Positions 32,135 through 40,920 of a stretch of 64,000 nucleotides of DNA are shown here, one piece after another. The notes beneath the pieces were generated by a model. It saw only the letters and a program-made list of their open reading frames with translations. It was not told the origin of the DNA and did not search any database. A program made the position numbers and the translations under genes. The stretch is from Butyrivibrio sp. INlla14 (lineage in GTDB: Bacteria; Bacillota; Clostridia; Lachnospirales; Lachnospiraceae): positions 124,001 to 188,000 of the forward strand of contig NZ_FMVS01000005.1 of the NCBI RefSeq assembly GCF_900102515.1. The letters are read 5' to 3'. Position 1 is the stretch's first letter. Every line of letters starts with the position of its first letter.

Positions 32135-32914
32135 TCACTCTCCAAAAATCCCTGAATGTCTGATAACTACAAATATGACAATCCAAATAACTGGATAAAA
32201 AATGTCAGAAAGCCGTACTTTCTTTTTCCTGATCCTGAAATCTCCTGTAAAACCTCTAAGAAGCATGCTCTCATAGACCCTTTCTGCCTTGTCCATGCTG
32301 CGCAAAAGCCACTGTCCAACCAAAGTTCCCCAGGCCTTATAATTGATGCCATTCTGTGAGGGAGCTCTTAGTTTGTATGCTGTCATTATCCTGTCCGCTT
32401 CCACAGCCATTACGCCAAAGTATCTGTAGATCAGCATGACCACTATTACCATGATTCTTGGGAAATGCAGCACTCTTAAGGCATAGCAGATATCATCAAT
32501 CGATGTTGTTGCTATCAGAATGTACACAGCCAAAACGCTATAAAAGCCCTTGATCATCACTGTGATCATGGACAGCACGCCGCCCGAAACTGCCAATTCA
32601 CCAATATATCCCACAATCTGCCTGTCTAGAAATGGATTAAATACTCCCACAAACAAAACCAATGGCAATATCAGCCTCATCCTATAGATTCCCTCTTTAA
32701 AGGACAACTCTCCCACAATAAAGGAAAAAATAGGATATACAGACATGACGATCAGGGGCGCCAGCGCATACTTGTCAAAAGAAACAACTGTAAAAATATA
32801 CAAAACGCTAAGAAGCAGCTTTCCCCAAGGATGAAGACTATTCATCCAATGAGAACGCTGCTGCAGATTTTGTAATTTATTTAATTCGCGAAGATTTTTT
32901 TCTATTGAGTTCAT
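32135..32914 (-). CDS. cbiQ: Cobalt ECF transporter T component CbiQ
   Basis: A 259-residue membrane protein with about five hydrophobic helices and the CbiQ coupling region: FPRIMVIVVMLIYRYFGVMA, then RIMTAYKLRAPS and SMDKAERVYESMLLRGFTG, where the two Ala-Arg-Gly-type motifs contact the ATPase. It couples CbiO to CbiM. It lies 59 nt after cbiM. Confidence 0.92.
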   Translation of the reverse strand: MNSIEKNLRELNKLQNLQQRSHWMNSLHPWGKLLLSVLYIFTVVSFDKYALAPLIVMSVYPIFSFIVGELSFKEGIYRMRLILPLVLFVGVFNPFLDRQIVGYIGELAVSGGVLSMITVMIKGFYSVLAVYILIATTSIDDICYALRVLHFPRIMVIVVMLIYRYFGVMAVEADRIMTAYKLRAPSQNGINYKAWGTLVGQWLLRSMDKAERVYESMLLRGFTGDFRIRKKKVRLSDIFYPVIWIVIFVVIRHSGIFGE

Positions 32915-32973
32915 GTACTAAGTATATTATATCCGGCCCAAAATAACATCACTTAATATGCATATTTAGCCTA

Positions 32974-33987
32974 TTACGCAATCTTAGTGTTTTCTTTTTT
33001 TCTAAAGAATCTAAAAGCATATGATGCTCCAACACAGACACCAACTACCACGAGCGCTCCAACTATACCAGAGAAGCTTGTTCCGACAGCTGATTCGCTG
33101 TCCTTAAATGCATAATCAGGCAAAAGAGAAGTTGTCTCCTGAATACCTGCTGCAGTATCGTATACTCCGCCTTCTGCCTCAAGCTCTGTTGTTCCGGCAA
33201 CCTGTTCCATAGACCACTCAAGTCCATCAGGGAATGCTGAAGCAAAAAGAGAAATAGCTCCGCCACAGATAGCTGCTGCTACTGCAATAGCTAAGATTGT
33301 TCCCTTGAAGGAGAGTTTTCCTTCTTTTACCACATTTTCATCTCTGCCTACACCCCAGAGAAGCTCTGGTCTTGCCTCGTTGACAAAGATAAGAACTGCT
33401 GCTGTTATAAGTCCCTCTACAAATCCGATGGCAAGATGAATAGGCTGCATTGTTGCCATAAATACTGAGAAAGGAAGCTCTGTTATTCCAGAAAAAAATG
33501 TCTCAAGTGTAACTGAGAATGCGCCAAGCTGAAGAGTCAGAACGCATCCTAAAATCGATGCAATGGCAATCTTCAATCTGCTGGCACCTTTCTTCATAAT
33601 AGGTCTCCAAATTAATAGCGCTCCTATAAAGCACCCATAAAAGGCCATATTCCATATATTACATCCAAGAGCCAATAGCCCACCGTCAGCAAAAAGAAGG
33701 CATTGAACAAGGAGTACTCCTATCATTGTAAGGAATCCTGCGTAAGGTCCCAACATAGCAGATAGCATCATTCCTCCACAGAGATGTCCTGAGGATCCTG
33801 TTCCAGGGATGGTGAAGTTGAGCATCTGTGTAGCAAATACGAATGCTCCCATAACGCCCATTACTGGAATTTTCTTTGGGTCATTTTCCTCTCTTACTTT
33901 TTTTACAGAAACTCCTGCTGCTCCTGTTGATAAAACATACATTGTTCCAGCTACTGCTGGTGCCACAAGGGCGTCCGCCATATGCAT
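32974..33987 (-). CDS. cbiM: Cobalt ECF substrate-binding component CbiM with PDGLE domain
   Basis: A 337-residue membrane protein. ATG at 33987 behind GGGAGGAAATCACACA gives the N-terminus MHMADALVAPAV, in which His2 chelates the metal. A long upstream reading is rejected for this reason. The core has GAFVFATQMLNFTIPGTGSS and HLCGGMMLSAML. The C-terminus carries FASAFPDGLEWSMEQVAG, then LLPDYAF and a last membrane helix: the PDGLE domain that replaces separate CbiN. No cobalamin genes are close by. Confidence 0.92.
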   Translation of the reverse strand: MHMADALVAPAVAGTMYVLSTGAAGVSVKKVREENDPKKIPVMGVMGAFVFATQMLNFTIPGTGSSGHLCGGMMLSAMLGPYAGFLTMIGVLLVQCLLFADGGLLALGCNIWNMAFYGCFIGALLIWRPIMKKGASRLKIAIASILGCVLTLQLGAFSVTLETFFSGITELPFSVFMATMQPIHLAIGFVEGLITAAVLIFVNEARPELLWGVGRDENVVKEGKLSFKGTILAIAVAAAICGGAISLFASAFPDGLEWSMEQVAGTTELEAEGGVYDTAAGIQETTSLLPDYAFKDSESAVGTSFSGIVGALVVVGVCVGASYAFRFFRKKENTKIA

Positions 33988-34027
33988 TGTGTGATTTCCT
34001 CCCGTACTTCTATATTTATCATGACGG

Positions 34028-34121
34028 TTGACTGCGCAAGCTTCGCAGTCAACCTGTTCTACGATTGTCACTAGTGTGCTGACAAGCAATTTTGTTAATT
34101 ATGAATGAGTCAGTACACTAG
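34028..34121 (-). promoter_or_regulatory. Structured leader of cbiMQO, two hairpins
   Basis: Minus-strand RNA would begin near 34119 and fold a 13-bp stem (CTAGTGT.CTGAC with GTCAG.ACACTAG, 34070-34121), then a perfect 10-bp stem GTTGACTGCG / CGCAGTCAAC with a 7-nt loop (34028-34054). No T-run follows. I find neither a B12 box nor a NiCo-type signature. Confidence 0.55.
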
Positions 34122-34125
34122 AAGA

Positions 34126-34155
34126 AGTATAGGGGAAATCACATAGTGTTCACAA
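34126..34155 (-). promoter_or_regulatory. Promoter of cbiMQO
   Basis: TTGTGA and TATACT on the minus strand, spacer 18 nt. Just upstream is a G/C-tract (CCCCCGGGGGG on the plus strand) and the partial palindrome ATATATTTTGTACAATATAT (34169-34188), possible regulator sites. Confidence 0.6.
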
Positions 34156-34203
34156 GCCCCCGGGGGGGATATATTTTGTACAATATATGTCATAGCACTG
34201 TAT

Positions 34204-34233
34204 AGTTGCTGATAAATTATTTTATCAGCAACT
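34204..34233. terminator. Hairpin after mtnA, probable terminator
   Basis: AGTTGCTGATAAA / TTTATCAGCAACT, a 13-bp stem with a 4-nt loop between mtnA and cbiM. The T-tract is weak on either strand, so efficiency is unclear. Confidence 0.5.
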
Positions 34234-34244
34234 GTTTTATGTGT

Positions 34245-35345
34245 TCATCTCTTATATTGGGCGAAGAGGTCACGGATGGCAATGTCGTAAGGAGCATGAA
34301 GAACGCCGTATTCTGTTACTATGCCAGTGATGAGATCTGCGTCTGTAACATCAAAGGCTGGGTTATAGACTTTGACGCCTTCTGGTGCCATGCGCTCCTT
34401 GTACCACATTTCTGTTACTTCCTCAGGTTTTCTCTGCTCAATGTTTATATCAGCGCCTGTGGCTGTATTTATATCGATGGTTGATGTAGGTGCACATACA
34501 TAAAATGGAATATTGTAACGCTTTGCAACTGTTGCTACAACGCTGGTTCCTATCTTATTTGCTGCATCTCCGTTAGCAGCTACTCTGTCACATCCAACGA
34601 ATATGGCATTGATTGCACCGCTCTTCATAAGTGATGCTGACATGTTATCACATAAGAGTGTTGTATCTATTCCAGCAGAATGAAGTTCAAAAGCAGTTAG
34701 TCTTGCTCCCTGAAGGAGTGGCCTTGTCTCATCACAGTATACCTTTATCTTCATACCTTTTTCATGAGCCAGGTACATTGGTGCTGTTGCTGTTCCATAT
34801 TTGCAGGTAGCAAGCTGTCCTGCATTGCAGTGAGTAAGGAGGCCATAGCCATTCTTTATAAGAGTCAGGCCATTTTCTCCAATCCTGCGGCAGACATCAA
34901 CATCTTCAGCTTTTATTCTCTCTGACTCATTCTTCATTTCGTTTATGAGTTTTGCGCGAGCATCATCAAAAGCTTCAGCTGCCAGGCTGTTTTTTTCATA
35001 AAAATCTGTCACATGGCTCTCCATACGCCTTAAAGCCCAGGACAGATTTACAGCTGTAGGTCTTGATGAGTTGAGGTAATCTGACTTTTCTTTTAGCTCA
35101 CCCATAAACTCTTCATAGGAAGCAGCCTTTGAATGTTTCATGAGAAGATACAGACCAAAACCTGCACTTACGCCTATTGCCGGTGCTCCCCTTACCTGGA
35201 GAAGGTAAATTGCATCCCATATCTCTTTTGCAGTATGAAGGCGTATGATCTCAATCTTCCCCGGAAGAAGGGTCTGGTCTATGATTTCTATGGCGTCATC
35301 CTCATCTATAAGCGAAACTGTCTCGTAATCCAATATACTTTTCAT
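34245..35345 (-). CDS. mtnA: S-methyl-5-thioribose-1-phosphate isomerase
   Basis: A 366-residue protein of the MtnA/eIF2B-alpha family, converting methylthioribose-1-phosphate to methylthioribulose-1-phosphate in methionine salvage. Motifs: VRGAPAIGVSAGFGLYLL, AVNLSWALRRM, LLTHCNAGQLATCKYGTAT (the Cys of THCNAG is catalytic) and VYCDETRPLLQGARLTAFEL, then GCDRVAANGDAANKIGT. No mtnK or later pathway genes are adjacent. Members may also act on ribose-1,5-bisphosphate-like sugars. Confidence 0.92.
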   Translation of the reverse strand: MKSILDYETVSLIDEDDAIEIIDQTLLPGKIEIIRLHTAKEIWDAIYLLQVRGAPAIGVSAGFGLYLLMKHSKAASYEEFMGELKEKSDYLNSSRPTAVNLSWALRRMESHVTDFYEKNSLAAEAFDDARAKLINEMKNESERIKAEDVDVCRRIGENGLTLIKNGYGLLTHCNAGQLATCKYGTATAPMYLAHEKGMKIKVYCDETRPLLQGARLTAFELHSAGIDTTLLCDNMSASLMKSGAINAIFVGCDRVAANGDAANKIGTSVVATVAKRYNIPFYVCAPTSTIDINTATGADINIEQRKPEEVTEMWYKERMAPEGVKVYNPAFDVTDADLITGIVTEYGVLHAPYDIAIRDLFAQYKR

Positions 35346-35373
35346 GTTAATGTCCTTTCAGAATATCCCACTA

Positions 35374-35568
35374 TTATAGCTCTTTAAGCAGATTCTCTGC
35401 TACTTCGCTTCCGTGCTTGGCAGCATAGCTTGCCCATTTCTTGGCTTTGGCCAGGTTCTTTTCACCAAACTCGCCTTTAAAATAGCCTACTGCAATCTGC
35501 TCAGCTGCTTCGATGCTGCCCTTGCCAGCCTTATCTATTAGATCTAGTAATTTCTGTTTTTTATCCAT
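35374..35568 (-). CDS. Small Sel1-like repeat protein
   Basis: A 64-residue helical protein, ATG behind GGAAGGAAATAAAAA. It contains AAEQIAVGYFKGEFGEKNLA, then KAKKWASYAAKHGSEVAENL, close to one Sel1 (TPR-like) repeat. Usually a protein-contact module; partner unknown. It lies between etfA and mtnA and may be in the mtnA unit. Confidence 0.75.
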   Translation of the reverse strand: MDKKQKLLDLIDKAGKGSIEAAEQIAVGYFKGEFGEKNLAKAKKWASYAAKHGSEVAENLLKEL

Positions 35569-35634
35569 TTTTTATTTCCTTCCGTTTCATATTCACTTAG
35601 TTTACCATATACCCACAAGTAAATACCACAAAAG

Positions 35635-35667
35635 TAAAAAAGAAGACCGCCACAACAGTGACGGCCT
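35635..35667 (-). terminator. Terminator of the butyrate operon
   Basis: After etfA on the minus strand: GGCCGTCAC / GTGGCGGTC (9 bp, 4-nt loop) followed by TTCTTTTTT. Confidence 0.88.
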
Positions 35668-35685
35668 CCCGAAATGTCTTATTAA

Positions 35686-36735
35686 TCAGCCCTTTGCTGC
35701 AAGAGCTTCTTTGATCTTCTTTGTAAGAGCTGGAAGGATCTTGTTAAGATCTCCAACAACACCATAATCAGCTACATCAAAGATAGGAGCATTCTCATCT
35801 TTGTTGATAGCGATGATGATATCAGACTCTTCCATACCTGCAACGTGCTGGATTGCTCCAGAAATACCAATTGCGAAGTATAGCTGAGGTCTTACAGTCT
35901 TACCTGTCTGTCCAACCTGAAGATCCTTGGGCTTCCAGCCTGAATCTACAACTGCACGTGAGCAGGATACTGTTCCGTTAAGAGCCTCTGCAAGGTCATC
36001 AAGGAGCTTGAAGTTCTCTGCGGAACCAACTCCACGACCACCAGATACAAGGATCTTAGCTGCCTGGATATCAGCAACAGAAGATGCTTCCTTAACGATC
36101 TTAACGATCTCTGTATAGCAATCATTCTCTTCAAAACCAGGATTGTATTCAACAACCTCTGCCTTTGCTCCCTTGATAGGATCAATCTTCTGCATAACGC
36201 CTGGACGAACTGTAGCCATCTGAGGACGGAAATCAGGGCAAGCGATTGTAGCGATTGTGTTACCACCAAATGCAGGTCTTGTCATAAGGAGCTGTTTGTG
36301 CTTGGTCTCTCTAGCTGGTGATGGCTCAAGAGGGAAATCTCCAATCTCAAGCTGTGTACAGTCAGCTGTAAGACCTGTATGTACTCTTGATGATACTCTA
36401 GGGCCAAGATCTCTACCGATTGCTGTAGCACCAACAAGGAGGATCTCAGGCTTGTACTCATTGATTACAGATGCAAGAGCGTGTGTATAAGGCTCTGTTC
36501 TGTAATCCTTAAGTGCAGGATCATCAACTACGATTACTCTATCAGCACCATACTCTGCAAGCTTGTCAACAAGTCCCTTAACATCGCTTCCAAGAAGTAC
36601 AGCTGTTACTTTTTTCTCATCAAGATCTTCTGCAAGATTCTTGGCTTTGCCCAGAAGTTCAAGCGCAATGCTTGAAAGTTCATTGTCTACCTGCTGAGCA
36701 AATATAAATACACCCTTATATTCTTCTAAAGACAT
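35686..36735 (-). CDS. etfA: Electron transfer flavoprotein alpha subunit
   Basis: A 349-residue EtfA, partner of EtfB and Bcd in electron-bifurcating crotonyl-CoA reduction. The FAD-binding C-terminal domain has ILVSGGRGVGSAENFKLLDD, then SRAVVDSGWKPKDLQVGQTG, LYFAIGISGAIQHVAGMEES and IIAINKDENAPIFDVADYGV. Last gene of the operon, separated from etfB by the 202-nt structured repeat element. Confidence 0.96.
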   Translation of the reverse strand: MSLEEYKGVFIFAQQVDNELSSIALELLGKAKNLAEDLDEKKVTAVLLGSDVKGLVDKLAEYGADRVIVVDDPALKDYRTEPYTHALASVINEYKPEILLVGATAIGRDLGPRVSSRVHTGLTADCTQLEIGDFPLEPSPARETKHKQLLMTRPAFGGNTIATIACPDFRPQMATVRPGVMQKIDPIKGAKAEVVEYNPGFEENDCYTEIVKIVKEASSVADIQAAKILVSGGRGVGSAENFKLLDDLAEALNGTVSCSRAVVDSGWKPKDLQVGQTGKTVRPQLYFAIGISGAIQHVAGMEESDIIIAINKDENAPIFDVADYGVVGDLNKILPALTKKIKEALAAKG

Positions 36736-36771
36736 GACTCTTCTCCTTTATCATTAAAAATTATTGTTATT

Positions 36772-36937
36772 ACGTGATATGCGCATGGCTCCGCTTCGCT
36801 CTCGCCATGCTACATACATTCGGAAATCGATATGTTCATTTCATTCACATATCTTTTTCCTCATGTCTGCTTGGTCATTTCATAAACACGCTGCCCAGTG
36901 CAAGCACTGCACCGTGTTTACTCATTCCCTATATCAC
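36772..36937 (-). repeat. Structured intergenic repeat, copy B (between etfB and etfA)
   Basis: Begins right after the etfB stop. Hairpins: GCATGGC / GCCATGC (36783-36810, 14-nt loop), GATATGT / ACATATC (36829-36853), and AAACACG plus CAGTGC / GCACTG plus CGTGTTT (36884-36919). Conserved boxes CATTCGGAAATCGATA (36817-36832) and TCCCTATATCA (36926-36936) match copy A. Confidence 0.8.
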
Positions 36938-37729
36938 TCAAATTACATGTTTCTCTGTAAGCTTACCTACGATATAGTCAACTGCTTCATCAGCTGAATC
37001 AGGAACAACCTTCTCGCCCTGACCCTTCTTAACCTTATCAGAAGCCTTTGCAATCTGTGTAGGTGATCCTTTAAGACCAAGGTTAGAATCGTCAACATCC
37101 TTAAGATCTGGTCTGCCCCAAACTGTAACTTCCTTGGCAAAAGCATCAAAGATTCCGCCAGGAGTCATATATCTAGGCTCATTGAGCTCTGAAAGAGCTG
37201 TAACAAGGCAAGGCATCTTAGCCTTAACAATGTGATATCTGTCTTCAAACTGTCTCTTAACTTCTACAGTGCCAGCCTTCTCATCAACCTTGATCTCCTC
37301 AGCATAGGAAATTACAGGAATGTGAAGGTGCTCAGAAATCTGTGGTCCAACCTGAGCTGTATCTCCATCGATAGCCTGACGGCCTGTGATGATGAGATCA
37401 TAATCAAGATTTCTAAGTGCTCCAGCAATTGTTGAAGATGTTGCCCATGTATCAGCGCCACCCAGAACTCTGTCTGTAACAAGGATTGCCTTGTCTGCGC
37501 CCATAGCAAGAGCTTCTCTAAGTACAGCATCAGCCTTAGGAAGTCCCATTGTAAGAACTGTTACCTCTGCGCCATACTGATCCTTTAATCTAAGTGCTGC
37601 CTCAAGACCTGCTTTATCATCAGGATTCATGATAGCAAGCATTGCACCTCTATCCAATGTTCCATCGGGTTTGAACTTAACGCCGCCCTTTGTATCAGGG
37701 ACCTGCTTAATGCAAACTACAACTTTCAT
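36938..37729 (-). CDS. etfB: Electron transfer flavoprotein beta subunit
   Basis: A 263-residue EtfB: VVCIKQVPDTKGGVKFKPDG, the adenine-binding core ADAVLREALAMGADKAILVT and YDLIITGRQAIDGDTAQVGP, the family signature. It holds the bifurcating flavin site with EtfA and passes electrons from NADH to ferredoxin and Bcd. It lies 44 nt after bcd. Confidence 0.96.
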   Translation of the reverse strand: MKVVVCIKQVPDTKGGVKFKPDGTLDRGAMLAIMNPDDKAGLEAALRLKDQYGAEVTVLTMGLPKADAVLREALAMGADKAILVTDRVLGGADTWATSSTIAGALRNLDYDLIITGRQAIDGDTAQVGPQISEHLHIPVISYAEEIKVDEKAGTVEVKRQFEDRYHIVKAKMPCLVTALSELNEPRYMTPGGIFDAFAKEVTVWGRPDLKDVDDSNLGLKGSPTQIAKASDKVKKGQGEKVVPDSADEAVDYIVGKLTEKHVI

Positions 37730-37773
37730 TTTTATTCTCCTTCTATCAGATTATATATTTCAGATGATCACTA

Positions 37774-38934
37774 TTACTTAAGTAATGCGCCAGAGATAAC
37801 CATTCTCTGAACCTCAGATGTACCCTCGTAGATTTCTGTGATCTTAGCATCACGCATCATTCTCTCTACTTCGTACTCTCTGATGTAACCATAACCACCA
37901 TGGAGCTGTACAGCCTTAGTTGTTACATCCATAGCAACTTCTGCTGCGAAAAGCTTAGCCTTAGCAGCTTCTACTGAGTAAACATCCTTATTCTTCTTAG
38001 CATCAGCAGCCTGATATACAAGGAGTCTTGCAGCTTCACACTGTGTAGCCATGTTTGCAAGCTGGAACTGTGTATTCTGGAAAGCACCGATAGCTCTTCC
38101 GAACTGCTTTCTCTCTTTTACGTACTCAACTGTTCTGTCAAGAGCGCCCTCTGCAATACCAAGAGCCTGAGCAGCGATACCAATACGTCCACCGTCAAGA
38201 GTATGCATAGCGATAGGGAATCCCTTTCCTCTTGCACCAAGAAGGTTCTCTGCAGGAATATGGCAATCCTGGAAAATGAGCTCGTATGTTGATGAACCAC
38301 GGATACCCATCTTGTTCTCTTTTGTACCAAAAGTGAATCCTGGTGTTCCCTTTTCAACGATGAAAGCTGAGAACTTCTTCTGCTTTCTACCCTTCTTATC
38401 TTCTACGATATCTGTGTAAGCAATGATGATGTAAATATCAGCAACCTCACCGTTTGTGATGAAGCACTTTGATCCATTAAGAACCCATTCCTTACCATCT
38501 TCTGTAAGAACAGCCTTAGTCTGAACACCCTGAGCATCTGTACCTGCCATAGGCTCTGTAAGACCAAATGCACCGAGCTTTTCACCCTTTGCAAGAGGTA
38601 CAAGGTACTTCTGCTTCTGCTCCTCTGTTCCGTATGTCATGATAGGGTCGCAGCAAAGTGATGTGTGAGCAGATACGATAACTGCTGTTGTACCACAAAC
38701 CTTTGCAAGCTCCTCTACGCACATGATGTATGTAAGAGGATCACATCCCTGTCCGCCGTACTCCTTAGGAATTGGAATACCCATGAAGCCGTATTTCTGC
38801 ATCTTCTTAACGGTTTCCATAGGGAAAACCTCTGTCTCATCAACCTCTATAGCGTTTGGCTTTACTTCTTTTTCTGCGAAATCTTTAAAAAGAGCTCTAG
38901 CCATTTCATGTTGCTGATCAAGCTGAAAATCCAT
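37774..38934 (-). CDS. bcd: Butyryl-CoA dehydrogenase
   Basis: A 386-residue acyl-CoA dehydrogenase. FAD and substrate motifs: [60 protein letters not shown] and [17 protein letters not shown], with the catalytic Glu in YEGTSE. It reduces crotonyl-CoA to butyryl-CoA together with EtfAB. It lies 50 nt after hbd. Confidence 0.96.
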   Translation of the reverse strand: MDFQLDQQHEMARALFKDFAEKEVKPNAIEVDETEVFPMETVKKMQKYGFMGIPIPKEYGGQGCDPLTYIMCVEELAKVCGTTAVIVSAHTSLCCDPIMTYGTEEQKQKYLVPLAKGEKLGAFGLTEPMAGTDAQGVQTKAVLTEDGKEWVLNGSKCFITNGEVADIYIIIAYTDIVEDKKGRKQKKFSAFIVEKGTPGFTFGTKENKMGIRGSSTYELIFQDCHIPAENLLGARGKGFPIAMHTLDGGRIGIAAQALGIAEGALDRTVEYVKERKQFGRAIGAFQNTQFQLANMATQCEAARLLVYQAADAKKNKDVYSVEAAKAKLFAAEVAMDVTTKAVQLHGGYGYIREYEVERMMRDAKITEIYEGTSEVQRMVISGALLK

Positions 38935-38984
38935 TATAATTTCCTCCGTATTTCTTTTTATAAAATATTTTTTTCAAGTGAATA

Positions 38985-39857
38985 TTATTTATCTGTAGGA
39001 ACCTTGTTTCCATCAGCATAGTTGTAGAAACCAATACCTGTCTTAACACCAAGCTTCTTACCACGAACCATCTTACGAAGAAGTGGGCAAGCACGATACT
39101 TGGAATCACCTGTCTCTGAGTAAAGAACATCCATGATAGCAAGAACGATATCAAGTCCGATGTAGTCACCGAGTTCAAGAGGTCCCATAGGATGGTTACA
39201 TCCAAGCTTCATAGCTGTGTCGATACCAGCGATATCTGAAACGCCCTCTGAATATACGAAGATACCTTCGTTGATCATAGGAACAAGAATTCTGTTAACT
39301 ACGAATCCAGCAGCCTCATTAACCTGTACTGGAGTCTTTCCAAGATCCTCAGAAATCTTCTTGATCTTCTCTACCATGTCATCTGGTGTGTTAGCACCCT
39401 GGATAACCTCAACGAGCTTCATAACAGGAGCTGGGTTGAAGAAGTGCATACCAATGATAGGCTTTGCAAGACCTGAACCAATCTCTGTGATTGAAAGTGA
39501 TGATGTATTTGAAGCAAAGATACAATCAGGATTCTTAACGATATTGTCCTGAAGCTCCTTGAAAAGATTCTTCTTGATATCCATAACTTCAAGAGCAGCC
39601 TCTACTACAAGGTCAGCATCAGCACAGATGTCATTAAGACCTGTCTGAATCTTAGCTGTGATAGCATCAGCCTCTTCCTGTGTCTTCTTGCCCTTAGCAA
39701 CCTGCTTGTCAAGACCTTTCTTGATCTTAGCAAATCCGCCCTCTGCGAACTCTGTCTTGATATCGCAAAGATATACCTTCTCAACGCTCTGAGCCTGAGC
39801 AAATGTCTGTGCAATACCTGAACCCATTGTACCTGCACCAATAACAGCTACCTTCAT
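38985..39857 (-). CDS. hbd: 3-hydroxybutyryl-CoA dehydrogenase
   Basis: A 290-residue NAD(P)-dependent enzyme, acetoacetyl-CoA to 3-hydroxybutyryl-CoA. N-terminal Rossmann fold [20 protein letters not shown]; catalytic His in [20 protein letters not shown]; a C-terminal dimer domain with [20 protein letters not shown]. Preceded by the structured repeat copy A. Confidence 0.96.
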   Translation of the reverse strand: MKVAVIGAGTMGSGIAQTFAQAQSVEKVYLCDIKTEFAEGGFAKIKKGLDKQVAKGKKTQEEADAITAKIQTGLNDICADADLVVEAALEVMDIKKNLFKELQDNIVKNPDCIFASNTSSLSITEIGSGLAKPIIGMHFFNPAPVMKLVEVIQGANTPDDMVEKIKKISEDLGKTPVQVNEAAGFVVNRILVPMINEGIFVYSEGVSDIAGIDTAMKLGCNHPMGPLELGDYIGLDIVLAIMDVLYSETGDSKYRACPLLRKMVRGKKLGVKTGIGFYNYADGNKVPTDK

Positions 39858-39890
39858 TTTGTTTTCCTCCTAGTTTGTCATTATATTTAT

Positions 39891-40054
39891 AATCATATAC
39901 GGATTGCTTCACTTCGTTCCCGCAATCCTACAATCATTCGGAAATCGATACACTCATTCTTCGTGTATCTTTTTCCCTCATGCTTGTTCGGTCTTCAAGG
40001 TTATGGAGTATTCTTTGCAAGCAAAATACTTCATAACTTTGAATCCCTATATCA
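39891..40054 (-). repeat. Structured intergenic repeat, copy A (between crt and hbd)
   Basis: Begins right after the crt stop. Hairpins: GGATTGC / GCAATCC (39901-39928, 14-nt loop), GATACAC / GTGTATC (39947-39969), and a long near-perfect stem around 39993-40042 closing on TTTGC-AA-GCAAA. Boxes CATTCGGAAATCGATA (39935-39950) and TCCCTATATCA (40044-40054) match copy B. Stems differ between copies but pair in both. Confidence 0.8.
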
Positions 40055-40849
40055 TTACACATTTTTAAAAGCTACAACCTTAACCTTAGCTGGATCATCC
40101 TTTTTTCTAAGGAAGTTAGCCATACCTTCTCTCTGATCCTCTGTCTCGAAGCATGAACCAAAGAGTTTCTCTTCAATTACAAGAGCATCATCGATGTTAA
40201 CCTGAAGACCATCATTGATTGCCTTCTTGCAAGCTCTAACAGCGATAGGAGCATTTGCAGCAATCTGGCTAGCCATCTTCTCAGCAGCTGGAAGAAGTTC
40301 TTCCTGTGTATAAACCGCATTAACAAGTCCGATTCTGTAAGCCTCATCAGCCTTGATGTTACGTGCAGTATAAATGAGCTGTTTAGCCATTCCTGCACCA
40401 ATAAGTCTTGCAAGTCTCTGTGTTCCGCCAAATCCAGGTGTGATTCCAAGACCAACTTCTGGCTGACCAAACATAGCATTATCTGAGCAGATACGAATAT
40501 CGCAGCTCATAGAGATCTCGCAGCCACCGCCAAGTGCAAATCCATTGATTGCAGCGATAACTGGAACAGGGAACTGCTCGATCTTACGGAATATATCATT
40601 ACCCTTTTTACCAAAAGCTTCTCCTTCTGCCTTTGAAAGAGTACTCATCTCGCCAATATCAGCGCCTGCAACAAATGACTTCTCTCCTGCACCTGTAAGA
40701 ACAACAGCTCTTACAACGTTTGTGTCGATGCTATCAAAAGCAGCTGCGAGGTCATCAAGCACCTGTGAATTAAGTGCGTTAAGTGCCTCAGGGCGATTGA
40801 TTGTAACAACAGCGATGTTTTCTTTTACTTCGCAATTAACGAAACCCAT
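40055..40849 (-). CDS. crt: 3-hydroxybutyryl-CoA dehydratase (crotonase)
   Basis: A 264-residue enoyl-CoA hydratase. ATG at 40849 behind AGGAGGAAATTAGAA is chosen over an open upstream reading. Oxyanion-hole and catalytic segments: SFVAGADIGEM, INGFALGGGCEISMSCDIRI and FGQPEVGLGITPGFGGTQRL, with both catalytic Glu. It dehydrates 3-hydroxybutyryl-CoA to crotonyl-CoA. It lies 71 nt after thl. Confidence 0.96.
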   Translation of the reverse strand: MGFVNCEVKENIAVVTINRPEALNALNSQVLDDLAAAFDSIDTNVVRAVVLTGAGEKSFVAGADIGEMSTLSKAEGEAFGKKGNDIFRKIEQFPVPVIAAINGFALGGGCEISMSCDIRICSDNAMFGQPEVGLGITPGFGGTQRLARLIGAGMAKQLIYTARNIKADEAYRIGLVNAVYTQEELLPAAEKMASQIAANAPIAVRACKKAINDGLQVNIDDALVIEEKLFGSCFETEDQREGMANFLRKKDDPAKVKVVAFKNV

Positions 40850-40920
40850 TTCTAATTTCCTCCTGTGAAAATTATTGATAATAGCCTGCTGCGCAAGCAC
40901 AGCAGGCTACAATAAACATA

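Noticed and set aside
32974-34089. Longer CbiM reading from ATG at 34089
   Set aside because: The family N-terminus MHMADAL begins at 33987 with a good ribosome site, and the extra 34 residues are encoded by the hairpin leader.
33988-34244. Cobalamin riboswitch upstream of cbiM
   Set aside because: I found no GCCACTG-like B12 box on the transcribed strand, only two simple hairpins.
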